From contig CP136066.1 in NCBI GenBank assembly GCA_032622095.1, forward strand, positions 46,780,911-46,844,910: 64,000 bases of DNA. The letters run 5' to 3'. Under the pieces are notes generated by a model. The model did not search any database, was not told the origin of the DNA, and was given only the letters and a program-made list of their open reading frames with translations. The stretch is from Siphonodentalium dalli. Lineage: Eukaryota; Mollusca; Scaphopoda; Gadilida; Siphonodentaliidae. Below are positions 23,666-34,949 of the stretch, piece after piece (within the stretch, counting starts at the first letter, position 1; every line of letters begins with the position of its first letter). Made by a program: the position numbers and the translations under genes.

Positions 23666-23884
23666 ATTTACACGAATCTTGTAAACGTCGGTGTTTTATC
23701 GGCGTCGAAACAACATGAGATGGCGGCGACGCTGTGGGAGCTTACTCGCAAGTTGCAAGTAAAATTAGAAGTCAAATTAGGCCAGGTGAACATTCACTCT
23801 TGTCACATTTTGAGGATCAATATTCAAACAAATACATACATAACAAACCGGAGCTCTGAAACTCAAAACATTGCAGATAATGAC

Positions 23885-24520
23885 TGATGTCACACTAGCA
23901 CAATTGCCATGTCATTCTAATTGTACTGCCGTACTCACCCCTGGTCAATTGGTCATGCTAATTTAACATGATGCCGTTGGTCCTACTGAATTTATATGAT
24001 GCTGGTAGGGCAAACTGTTGCTGTTACGAAAAATTACCGTTATCTCTTCTACAGTTGCCATTTTCGCGGTGTTTGGCTAACCCAAGCAATTTGAGAAAAA
24101 GCCAATGTCTGTATGAAACATCCAAGAACATGCAGATGTATCTTGGGAAACAAATTAATAATAGCTGCATTCGCCGATGTTTGCAAAACGGCATTAGTAG
24201 CCATCTTGATTATAATCAATTTGCAACAACTAGAACAACCGGTATTAAAATATTTCGCAATATATAAGTTTCTGTATTTTTGATATATATAATCGCCTTT
24301 CCTGGATATGTTCAGAATTGTCCAAACACCGCGATAATGATAACTTTAGAACAAATAACGGTACGTTTTCTTAACGACATCAGTTTGCCCTAACAGCATC
24401 ACACGGGACTCACGGGCATCATATCACATTAGCAGGACCACTTGACCAGGGGTGTTACTGACGTTCAGTTTGGTGACAATTGTCAGTCCTAATGTAGTCA
24501 CTATGGTCCAGTTGGGTGTG
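23885..24520. mobile_element. Foldback / long-inverted-repeat element
   Basis: Sequence around 23930-24080 is the imperfect reverse complement of 24315-24470. Shared blocks are 'acccctggtcaa', 'agggcaaactg', 'taccgttat' and 'cgcggtgtttgg'. The arms are about 150 bp and enclose about 240 bp with no recognisable coding content. The exact ends are uncertain. Confidence 0.6.
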
Positions 24521-25727
24521 TCACTCACCGCCTAACTCACACAATGAGTCTTGTGTAACACTATCATATAACAGCTGGTCGCCGTGAGTACGTTAAATTT
24601 CATTTGATTTGTAATTTCAGGAACCATTATCTCTCTGTTTCCAAAAAAGGAGAGAAAAGTTAGAAACTTATTCATTCCCGTTAATACCTTATCTTGTTCT
24701 ATAACGCGTGAATGATAATACTATTCTATATGATGGAATTATGCCGAATCGGTTGTCTTTTTTGTGTGTCATTCTTTATAAACCGGTTCACACACCTCGG
24801 CCAATCAAATATTGCTCCAATTCATGAACAATATTTCTTGTATGAATCTGTATTTCAACGGGGCCAACTTACAGACTTGAGCTAAATATCACATAGAAAT
24901 TGACATTAATTGGATAGTAAGCTGAAAGGAGATCGGAGGCTGGAGCGGTAGGTGTGAAATTCCAACAATGCGCCATGATAATGATCGCACCAGTCACTTG
25001 GGAAGTTAAAACACGGATCATTCCATTATTAGCTGACATACATGTATAGGGGTGGTCTGCATGGGTGGGGGTCCAACACTTTCGGTTGAATATGTTTTGG
25101 TTTGTCGGGAGGGGCGGGCGATTGGAACTTGGAAGTAAACTGAACGAGGTCCAAACCTGTTTCGAATGTATAATCCACAATAATCACGTAATGATCTTTA
25201 GAATGATACACTGAGAACATTTCACAAACTGTTCACATATACATGCATGTGCGCGGGAAATACAGGCACTATACGCAAGTTTGCCTACGTCTTTTGTTAT
25301 GAATGCCGGTGATATTTCATCACACAAATTTCATGCAATGTGGAATAGTTTCACTTCCGAGTCCGAACACGGCACATTGTCGCCTGTGTTCTGAACGATA
25401 ATTCCATTATGGCAACAATGCGAAAAATAACCTAAACAGCTGAAACAGTTTATTGTCACAAGGAAGAATCTGTTTGTTCAAGAAACACATTATCAGTATA
25501 AAACGTTCTCAAATTCGGACACAAAATGGTTTATCAATGCTGATATATAATGCAGACACAAGTGAGCCGATTGTCAACGAACATTTGACTAATTATTCAA
25601 TAGGAATAGGTAACACCACAATCCATTCAATTAACATTTGATTGAATGGTAATTGATATGTAATCGTCGAATAGAATGTGAATCAATTGTGTTTGCCTTG
25701 GGGTGTGTACCGTTTTGTAAGTATGTC
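24521..25727. other. Unassigned intronic DNA
   Basis: No coding, RNA or repeat feature could be supported. Confidence 0.35.
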
Positions 25728-25820
25728 ATAACCCCAACGGGTATCTGTACAAGAAATATAGACCGCGGCAGCTTCGCGGCCGTGGTCTATATCTCTTGTA
25801 CAGATACCCAAGGGGTTTAT
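25728..25820. repeat. 93-nt hairpin with 42-bp arms
   Basis: The left arm 'gggtatctgtacaagaaata' and its continuation pair with the right arm ('tatctcttgtacagatac...') with only about five mismatches around a short GC-rich loop near 25770-25778. A transcript would fold into one long stem. Confidence 0.85.
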
Positions 25821-25966
25821 AATCTATACATATCACCCCACATCTGGGCTGTCGTCCTTTGTCGCATAGCTGGTCTATCAAAATGAACCACGTTAAGACA
25901 AAGGGATTCATTTTCAGTGTAGTTGTTTGTCGCCATGTGAGCTATTGGATTTCTTTCTCACCCTAT

Positions 25967-26556
25967 CAGGGTCCGCGCTGGACCGAAATTTACTTTTGCC
26001 AAATAATTTGTCAAATGAAAATATTGTTTGCCAAATTATTTTAGCATTTGCCAAATGCTATCCATGATAGTATCATTTTCTGCAACCTTAAGTCTTATAT
26101 TTCGACACTCGCTATTTGAACGACTTGGTATTGTTAGAAAAGCAGTTAATTAGTAAATAGTTAATTATACTCGCATCTCTATTGTGGTTTATCATACACC
26201 AATAAACCAATCACCAAACAATACAATGGTAGATGGGTTGCTTCACCAGAATGACACAATATTAGCTATGTAAACACAACCGCCACACTAAATTATAGTA
26301 ATCACTCCAACCACCGGTACTAATGCTATGAGATTAACGGCATCTTAATAGTTAACCTCAACCTTATAAAACACCACAAATATAATTCTGTTGTAAGAGT
26401 TTCCTGAAATTAATGGTATTGACATCCAATATTGTTAAATATTCTTGAGGAATTAAAAAGTTACTTGCCAAAACATTTGCCAAATGAAAATAGTTTTTGC
26501 CAAATGTGAATGACTTTTGCCATTGGCAAATTTGGCAAGTGGCAGCGCGAACCCTG
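25967..26556. mobile_element. hAT-type MITE with perfect 8-bp target duplication
   Basis: A 590-bp element begins cagggtccgcgctg and ends with the near-complement cagcgcgaaccctg. The octamer CACCCTAT is directly repeated immediately outside both ends (25959-25966 and 26557-26564). CAGGG-type termini with 8-bp target duplications are diagnostic of the hAT superfamily. The interior is AT-rich with many 'tttgccaaat' motifs near both ends (subterminal repeats, possible transposase sites) and no ORF, so it is non-autonomous. A second, end-degraded copy lies at 50834-51248. Confidence 0.92.
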
Positions 26557-27401
26557 CACCCTATGCAGACGTACAGAGACGTTGTAAAGTCATTAATCTA
26601 CGTAACATCTTGTTAATATACATGCGTTTGTCATATCGAATAAATATCGTCATCTCTTAGAAATCCGACTGAGTGAAAGGAAAACCTGAAAGTGTTATAC
26701 TGGCTGTTCGCACATGCAAGTTATGTCTCGCACCTATTGCCACCAAATTTCCCCATAGAAAGGAAGCAAAACTATTGTTCCATCGTTCATGTAACTGTCA
26801 AATGTGTGATACCGGCCAATGCACGCACACCGGATTTTGACATTGGTGATATCTAAAGGCTGCATCGCTATACACTGAGAACAATCGCGTGAATATATAT
26901 ATGGCTAACTTAGGGAGATATCTCAAACAGTTTGGATCATTTTGACTAACCAATACCATTCCGTCAATATGACTAACTTTGTTTAATATCCACTGCACGG
27001 CAATTCTTTAAGGACTACAATTGTTCGAATATCATGGTAGGAGATACATGTACTGGGATATATGAGAACTTCACCATACACAAAAGGCTACAATATTTGG
27101 ATAACAGGCTGTAAAAGGGGCGCCCCTTTCGCAAATGGCCACCATCAAACTAAACTTTATTTACTTTTTCGCAAACATTTATGATATCAGATTGTAAACT
27201 GGGCGCATATCCGTTGGGTTCATAAGTTAGATAACTGACAAACTCTCTAATCACCAGCCTTGAAAATGGTTGCTTTTATTTTGTTTAAACCACTTGTGAG
27301 TTGTTACAGCACTAACACGTTAACTAGATACCGGGGACAACAGTAATTGTTTAAAAGTTTGAAAATTATATTTTTTGAAAATTCACGAATGGGACGCCTC
27401 C
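26557..27401. other. Unassigned intronic DNA
   Basis: The first eight bases are the target duplication of the preceding MITE. Nothing else was recognised. Confidence 0.35.
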
Positions 27402-27659
27402 TTAACCCTTTCATGGCGGCAACCGGGACGACGGTGTAGCATTAAATACCTTGTGTCAGTGCATTGCCTTATATATGCGAGTCTCCCATACATGTATATA
27501 GGGATCCTCGTATTGGAAAATGCAACGGCTTACAAGCTCAAAGTAAAGTTGTTAGGTCAATGCATTTTCTCCCTGTGGGAGATTCGCATATATAAGATAA
27601 TGCATTGGCATTAAACGTTTTCACCAAATTTCCGGATGCCCCAGTCATGGAATGGTTAA
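27402..27659. mobile_element. TTAA-type MITE, copy 2
   Basis: A 258-bp element starts ttaaccctttcatggcgg and ends cagtcatggaatggttaa, with TTAA at both ends. Internally it has the same two hairpin modules ('gcattgccttatatatgcga' and 'gagattcgcatatataagat') and the intervening 'aagtaaagttgttaggtcaa' spacer as copy 1 and the 55-64 kb arrays. It resembles a piggyBac-derived MITE. Confidence 0.8.
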
Positions 27660-28219
27660 TTTCCTACACACCTCATACATCTCGGAAATGAACCAACTAT
27701 AAACAGATGTATCCCACAAACTGTTGTTATATACCTCTCAACAGCAGTATGGAGCCGTTGTTTCGGAAAATTTATTGAACGATGTACCTTGATGATTTCA
27801 ATTCGGTCTCTGAGTTTGGACATATAATTGGACTATTCGACTAGTCTTGGAATTGATGGACGAAATGTCCACCAATTAACATTTTCACGTTCCCAGTGAC
27901 TAAGATAAGTTAATCGTTATGACTGACAGATTTATTCCAGGAATATGACAAACCAGTCTTATTAAAACCAGACCTAATTTTCATTACTTTCAACCTAGGT
28001 CTTGGGACATTGATGGCATAAATTATTTCAAACGGGAGAAATCCAACCAATACGCACCAGGCAATGCGTTGCTCGACCAATCAAGAACTGCCTGCAAACC
28101 ATTACCTATTCAAATTCTTCACTCAATAGTAATTATTCATACAAGGCCCGCCCAATAGTTCTAAAAATAAGTATTACCGAAGCGGAAATTCTAGAGGAAA
28201 GCGAGGCTACGCTAAAACA
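27660..28219. other. Upstream flank of the RecQ-like fragment
   Basis: Mostly unassigned. Between about 28020 and 28160 there are several CCAAT-type boxes (aaccaatacg, gaccaatcaa, cccaatag), which could be the old promoter of the helicase fragment that follows. Confidence 0.3.
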
Positions 28220-28440
28220 ATGGTAGCGAAATAGAAATTCTCGAAATTGCAATTAAGAACGTTTTAAAGAAACTTTGTATTGATTCGCTGAAACAAGAAC
28301 AGGAGTTTATTCTGAGGAGTTTGTTGATAACCAGAAAAGATGTGTTAGCCATTCTCCCTACCGGTTACGGCAAAAGTTTGCCGCATCAAATAACTCCAAC
28401 GATTGATGCCAGTTGCTATAGTTGGAAACATGAATATTAA
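28220..28440 (+). pseudogene. RecQ-like helicase N-terminal fragment
   Basis: From about 28228 a frame reads EIEILEIAIKNVLKKLCIDS, then LKQEQEFILRSLL, RKDVLAILPTGYGKSL and a stop at 28438-28440. The L-K-x-x-Q motif followed by a Walker A box (PTGYGKS) is the RecQ-family motif 0/motif I arrangement, an ATP-dependent 3'-5' DNA helicase. The likely ATG at 28220 is one base out of frame with this reading, suggesting a single-base loss. The match ends abruptly after the Walker A region, with no DEAH box and no clear splice donor. It is a truncated, probably dead copy inside a dehydrogenase intron, either transposed or a relic of a neighbouring gene. Confidence 0.7.
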
Positions 28441-29809
28441 TGAGCTATCGCCAGATGGGAATTCCCCGTTCATCGCGGAAATGAAATTCGGTACCGGTGT
28501 CTCTAGACTGAGAGTTGACTGTAAGGAAACCTTGGTCTAGTTATTTCACCCAAACCTTGGGTGTTTATTTCACACCACTTTCTGGGATAACCTGTGTGTC
28601 GACTGAGAACCTGCGTGCCAATTGAGGAGAACACGCGAAGGATTTGTGTAAATGTTAGCCCAAACGACATTTCGAAGTAACGACTGCTTTGTTGTTTATT
28701 TCGAGGAATAATACCGCATGATATGAATTCAGCCCAAATATATTGACAGGTGTCAAGGGTCTAACTCTATACTGAGCAATAAAAAACTAATATAATAAAT
28801 ACCGAGTATATTTAATTTAACGCCAATGGGTCGTTTACGTGCGTTTAAGAGTGTATATATACCTAAAGCAAAGTCAAATAACGATCTTAAAATGAATTGC
28901 CCGGTATATTTTATTAGTTATCTGAGTTACCAGGGTCGTAGTTGCATAAATTACAATATATTTTTATGCTAAGATAATTGCGTGGTAATTTGTTTGTAAT
29001 GGATTGATCAGTATTCAGGTTAACACAAATCCCATATATGGAAATTCCAAATATGGAAAGTGACTTGCGCATGCGCAAAACAGATACAATGGTCTTACTA
29101 AAAACGAAGCAATACACGATTGATATCAACAATCACCGACGCAGTTAAATAATGACATTAGATGGTCGTGTATTTCGTCTTTAAGAGTGTGTTAATGTCT
29201 AAATCGTGTGATTAACTACTGAAAAATTATTTCGACTACATATTTCGATAATTATCAGGTCCGCAGTTCGATCATGAACATATTTCTGATTTTTATGTAA
29301 AGATTATTGCTTGTTATTTCACACTTTTTCTCCGAGTCGAGCCGGGGCTGGAGTACACTTTTTAGTGACCATAAATCTATACCTTCCGTTTGCCGAATAA
29401 CCGAAGAAACTTTGTCAACTGTTTCCATGTTTATTCTCACTTATACCGTGTTTATATCCGTTTTATCCTATTTGTTGTTGTATATTGCATTACTTTGATC
29501 AAGTCTGCGCTTGTGTTATTCTCACAAAAGGTAATGCGTGTTTACATTTCACAATTCTACTGCATAACGCGTCACCGCCTGATTACAGTCTGCGAGTGCG
29601 ACGGAAAAAATTTCCACATGTCCGAGCGCCATTAATTCCTTAAATACGACACGATTTAATCGAATGAGGTCAAATATTCGCATATAACTTGACTCATATG
29701 TTATTCTGCACAATTCTGGCCAGTGCCGACTTTCATTTCGCATTACTTTCGTTTTTATCGAAATATAACCGTTTTCTATGGAGATTCCCATGTAAATTTG
29801 TTCAACCAA
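28441..29809. other. Unassigned intronic DNA
   Basis: No helicase continuation was found. A lone gcgcatgcgc palindrome occurs near 29069. No other feature was identified. Confidence 0.35.
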
Positions 29810-30745
29810 AAAAATTCATAGTTTTGCCAATTTCAAGCTAGTTTAATACTTTATAGCATGGTCAGGGCATAATCTGGCCTATCGAGTGATGGTAGACGTT
29901 CCTTCAGTGTGCACAACAAATATTTGGTCCCAACGAAGCAGGCTAAAATCCTGAAATTTGTCAATTGACTTTGAGTGTGAAGAAAATATTCATTTAAACT
30001 TCCAAAATTGGTTGAAATATGCTCAACAACATTCAGTTGAATGGTGACATTATTTATAGTCACCGACTAACTTCCACGACGAATAAAATTTGTTTTTATT
30101 GATGACAATTATGTCGCGAGTCATAAAAATGTTAATTTTCTGAAGAAAAAAAATTCATTGTTTCGCCAATTTCAAGCTAGTATTGAGCATGGTCAGGGCA
30201 TTACATATAATGATTAAGATTGCTAAAGAACTGAAATAATGAAATGGGAAACTTTTACTGACATCTGGTAAGGATTGAGGAGCAGATGCTAGAGGCTCCC
30301 CACCCCCACCCCCCATGGAATACGGAATACCACTTAACACAGAAGTTGGAATACGGAATACCATATGGAATACATAAAATTATATGAAAACTTCATTTAT
30401 TGGAAGGTCGGCGTACGAATACCGGTATTTTTGGAATACCGAATACCTCCCTAACAGAGGGGCCGGAATACGGCGTACCTCATAACAGGGCATGGAATAC
30501 GGCATACGAAAAAGGGGGGTGGGGGCCTCATGCTATGGAGCCTCCCAATATATTGTCTGCTCCACATCTCAATAGAATTCAACAACATTCAGTTGAATGG
30601 TGACATTATTTATAGTCACCGACTAACTTCCACGATGAATCAAATTTGTTTTTATTGGTGACAATTTATGTCGCGAGTGATAAAAATGTAAATTTTCTGA
30701 AGAAAAAAAATTAATTGGTTTGCGAATTTCAAGCTAGTTTATAGC
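29810..30745. repeat. Interspersed direct repeats with GGAATACC-rich core
   Basis: A block containing 'gccaatttcaagctagt' occurs near 29826, 30159 and (degraded) 30720. A longer ~105-bp block, from 'acaacattcagttgaatggt' to 'tatgtcgcgagt', occurs at about 30018 and 30583. Between them, 30310-30510 is filled with variants of 'ggaatacggaatacc'. It appears to be a partially duplicated repeat element. Confidence 0.65.
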
Positions 30746-30837
30746 GAACATGGGAACCAAGGTACAATATATTCCATTTAGGCACACTTCAGAGTGAAAT
30801 CTGGGCTTATATTTCGGCAAGAATCCAAATCTAGATT

Positions 30838-31104
30838 TGTTGTTGCTGTTGTTTATTAGGGTTTATCGTCATTCTAGCCGCTAGGCTACACACGACGTTG
30901 GCTCAGAGGCTCAATTTCACCGGGAAGTTGTTCCACTGCGTGTAGAAACCACCGACCCCCCGAAAGCAATTGACAAACTTGCCCAGATACACGATTCCGG
31001 TCACCCTCCCTATGGTGGGGTTCGAACCAGCTTCGTCAGCGCTGGACGGCCTGGGACGAAGAAATTTACCTGGCACTCTACCGACTGGACCACCGGGGGC
31101 CCCC
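30838..31104 (-). mobile_element. tRNA-derived SINE
   Basis: Read on the minus strand, the 5' head has an A-box-like 'tggtccagtcggtagagtg' (31092-31074) and a perfect B-box 'ggttcgaaccc' (31028-31018), the two internal pol III promoter elements. The body then ends in 'aataaacaacagcaacaaca', a CAA-rich tail. The 267-bp length, internal promoter and simple-repeat tail fit a SINE. No clear target duplication was seen. Confidence 0.8.
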
Positions 31105-31139
31105 ATTAAACTGTTAAAGACCGAAAATGTCGTTAAATT

Positions 31140-33170
31140 GCAAAGACCGAAAAATGTCGTTAAACTAGAGATCCAAACATCCCCACCCCTATTTTTAGCT
31201 CAACTTTACTTTGTAACGTTTGAGCTATTGCCATGGCTTTGTCGTCCGTGTGTATGTGTGTACGTAAGGCGTCAACAATGCAGGCTACAGGTCGTACCTT
31301 TGGTCGGATCATTATGAAATTTGTCATAGCTGTTGACATCAACATTTAGACCAGATTATTAATTTTGGGATCATTCGGAAAAAAAACATGGCCGCCAGTG
31401 GCCATCTTGGATTTCAAAATTCAATCCATTAGCACGGGCTACAGGTCGTACTGTTTGTCTGATCATCATGAAATTTGTCAAGAATGTCAATAATGAGATG
31501 TAGATGGGAACGAGTCATTTTGGGGTCATTCGGCCAAAAAACATGGCCGCAGCATCCATTTTGGATTTTACTCTTTGTATGACTAAATCTTTAGCACAGG
31601 CTACAGGTCTTACCTTTAGTCTGATCATCATAAAAAATTTCATGGCTGTTGAATTTGGAATGTAGATGGGAACGAGTCATTTTGGGGTCATTCGGACAAA
31701 AAACTTGGCCGCCAGTGGCCATCTTGGATTTCAAAATTTAATCCATTAACACGCGCCACAGGTCGTACTGTTTGTCTGATCATCATGAAATTTGTCATGG
31801 ATATTAACAATGACATGTTGATGGGAACGAGTAATTTTGGGGTCATTCGACCCAAAAACATGGCCGCCAGCAGCCATCTTGGATTTTACTCTTTGTACGA
31901 CTAAATTATTTAGCACGGGCTACAGGTCGTACTTTTAGTCTGATCATCATAAAATTTGTCACGAATGTTAATAATGACATGTATATGGGAACGAGTCATT
32001 TTGGGGTCATTCGGTCAATAAATATTGCCGCCAGCAGCCATCTTGGATTTTACTCTTCGCATGACTAAATCCTTTAGCACAGGCTACAGGTCGTACCTTT
32101 AGTCTGATCATCATAAAATTTGTCACGGCTGTTGAAATTGGAATGTAGATGGGAACGAGTCATTTTGGGGTCATTCAGACAAAAAACATGGCCGCCAGTG
32201 GCCATCTTGGATTTCAAAATTTAATCCATTAGCACGGTCCACAGGTCGTACTGTTCGTCTGATCATCATGAAATTTGTCATGGATGATAATATTGACATG
32301 TAGATGGGAACGAGTAATTTTGGGGTTATTCGGCCAAAAAACATGGCCGCCAGCAGCCATCTTGGATTTTACTCTTTGAATGACTATATTCTTTAGCACA
32401 GGCTACAGGTCGTACTTTCAGTCTGATCATCATAAAATTTGTCAAGAATGTTAATAATGACATGTAGATGGGAACGAGTCATTTTGGGATCATTTGACCC
32501 AAAAACATGGCCGCCATCAGCCATCTTGGATTTTACTCTTTGTATGACTAAATTCTTTAGCACGGGCTACAGGTCGTACTTTCAGTCTGATCATCATAAA
32601 ATTTGTCAAGAATGTTAATAGTGACATGTAGATGGGAACGAGTCATTTTGGGATCATTTGACCCAAAAACATGGCCGCCAGCAGCCATCTTGGATTTTAC
32701 TCTTTGTATGACTAAATTCTTTATCACAGGCTACAGGTCGTATTTTTAGTCTGATCATCATGAAATTTGTCAAGAATGTTAATAATGACATGTAGATGGG
32801 AACGAGTCATTTTGGGGTCATTCGGCCAAAAAACATGGCCGCCAGCAGCCATCTTGGATTTTACTCTTTGTATGACTAAATCCTTTAGCACGGGCTACAG
32901 GTCGTACCTTTAGTCTGATCATCATGAAATTTTTCATGGCTGTTGAAATTGGGATGTAGATGAGAATGAGACATTTTGGGGACATTCCGACAAAAATACA
33001 TGGCTGCCAGCGGCCATATTGGATTTCCAAATTCAATTCTAAATCTTTCCATTCATTGCTCATCACACAAATTTAACTTCTTCTCAAAGTTGAGCTACAG
33101 TGTCATTGACACTTTCATTTGAGACATTAAAGAACGAAATATGTCGTTACACCATTAATGATCATTAATA
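31140..33170. repeat. Tandem array, ~160-bp units, about eleven copies
   Basis: Successive units share 'gatgggaacgagtcattttg', 'catggccgccagcagccatc', 'tttagcacaggctacaggtc' and 'tctgatcatcatgaaatttg', with spacings of about 155-164 bp. Related borders 'aaagaccgaaaatgtcgtta' (about 31117) and 'aaagaacgaaatatgtcgtt' (about 33128) flank the array, so it may be the expanded core of one mobile unit. Confidence 0.85.
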
Positions 33171-34742
33171 CATAATTTGTGTTTATGAAAGTCTGGTACA
33201 GACAGTTTGTTTCCAGTACATATTCATTGGAACGTAAACAATTATTCTGACAGAAATCATGTTAATATTGCCTTTCGTTACTGGTTTCCTTGACTCACAT
33301 ATCTCTCACTGCTTAATACTTATAATTAAAACAAATGTTCTGTGTTTTGTGTCACTTCTTAATAGCATTCTGTATTCTGCTATTGAAAAGAAAAACAGTT
33401 GTAGTATACCTTAAATGTATGAAGGCCTTGGTGGGTATCATGTGAAGTTGTGAACATATTTCCACCTGTCAAAAACCGCTACAAACGAAATAATATTCAA
33501 ATATAGACAGACTTTGTTAATATACAAATGAGAAATATCTCATAAACATTATGTTATAGTCGTAAATTTGCCGACTGTTATGTAAACAAAGAATAAAAAG
33601 TTACTTTCCTGGTGTTTCTTTATATTATGATGGTAAACATAAAGAGCGTTCTTTGTTGCTCAATTCCTTATTTGGAAATAATAAAGAGCGTTTATACCAT
33701 TTGTGTGTGATTAGCCAGTAGCATTATGCTGCCTTCTATAACACAATCAGACTCTTGTTTAGGTAAAATTTAGTAGGTCTTTATGTAAGCATGATGTTTA
33801 AGGGATAGTGATCGTATATTTGAACCAAAATGTATGCGTTTTAATATTGATCTGTTTACGGTGTTTGGAACAAATATTTTCGACAACTAAACCCTCTCGT
33901 CCCTTTAATATAATTAATATAACATCCCTCATCCAATAATCTCAAAATTGCATATCTAATTTCAATCCTAGTTACACGTCACACCGCCCCTCATCATTTG
34001 CCAATTGTATACCCTTTTTTGCTGCTTCTGCTGCAACTGCTCAATTTCTTTAAAAATTATTGAAAAAAATGGCCCTCCGGCCTGCGACATTTACCTCCGA
34101 TTTAGTTTTTTCGATCATCGGTCCACCCCAAAATTGAGCACACGTCCCTATATAATATACCTATTTAAACCGAGTATACACGGTGGTGTAATAGAACAAC
34201 CATTAATTTAACCGTAACCGTAGCATATTTCTACGTATACGTGTACGTTTTCACGACAAATCCCCTCTGATCTGTTATTAATGAACCAAACAATTAACAT
34301 GTCAACACACTCTGGCCCGCCAATGCTACAGTGTATAAACGTAACGGGGCAAATATGCATATTATATTGACAGCTAACGAGAACATTCATCACCAACAAT
34401 CTGCTAACCCCTTTCAGTCGATACGATAGAAACTAAACGATTTGTTACTTCTAATTACCCGTACTTAATTACACTACTTGCGTGTTAATAAAGTACGACC
34501 CCCCCCCAATCACAACTAAAGGTGAAACATGGGATTTAGAACATTAATATTCACTCTTACACAGTTCCACATTCAAGGTGTGTCTTGTGTAATCGTATGT
34601 CAGTTGTAACGTTGTGAAACCGCAACCGAACGGAATTATTCTATTGCTAAATAGTTCATGGGTGACCTGATGCATGCATCTTAGTTTTCTTGTTACTAGC
34701 CTGATGACAAACCTATGTTTCTCAGTGATAGTGTATACTCAC
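33171..34742. other. Unassigned intronic DNA next to a dehydrogenase exon
   Basis: It contains a short poly-C run near 34499-34506. A ~50-bp block around 34655-34705 ('gatgcatgcatct') resembles one at 8100-8145, downstream of another dehydrogenase exon. Otherwise nothing was recognised. Confidence 0.35.
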
Positions 34743-34949
34743 GTTGAATGTTTCTCTCCAAGCATCGGTGCTGCCCGACAATAAAGCCGCTGGTTGTTTA
34801 ATAACTCCAGCGTTATTGACACAAACATCGATACCTCCGAATTTATCCTTGATAGCGGAAAACATCGCTAAAATCTGGGCTTCGTCTGTTAGATCGCACC
34901 TCATGGCGTGAAGTTGACCCGTTTGGTCTTTCAGGCTCTCTACCATCTC
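34743..34949 (-). CDS. DHRS11-like: DHRS11-like exon with the NNAG motif
   Basis: The exon is 207 nt, exactly 69 codons, phase 0 at both ends. The acceptor is aatgtcttgcag (ends at 34950) and the donor is AAC|gtgagt (34742). The translation starts EMVESLKDQTGQLHAMRCDL, where CDL is the acidic strand that binds the adenine ring in SDR enzymes. It continues AQILAMFSAIKDKFGGIDVC and VNNAG (the NNAG structural motif, exon residues 44-48), then LLSGSTDAWRETFN, ending just before the N-V of helix 4. This order and spacing matches DHRS11-like dehydrogenases closely. The upstream Rossmann exon was not found. Confidence 0.88.

Larger units (their letters stand above)
8391..34949 (-). other. DHRS11-like: Gene span: DHRS11-like short-chain dehydrogenase/reductase
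   Basis: Three minus-strand exons with correct GT/AG borders and compatible phases align in order along a classical short-chain dehydrogenase of the DHRS11/farnesol-dehydrogenase-like group. They are the NNAG-containing exon (34743-34949), the YxxxK active-site exon (13708-13843) and the post-active-site SISPAFVQTE exon (8391-8477). The first coding exon (Rossmann TGxxxGxG), an exon of about 30 codons between NNAG and YxxxK, and the C-terminal exon were not found. They may be outside the window, in the 20.9-kb repeat-filled intron, or lost. The gene may therefore be intact with exons I missed, or a decayed copy. Confidence 0.7.
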
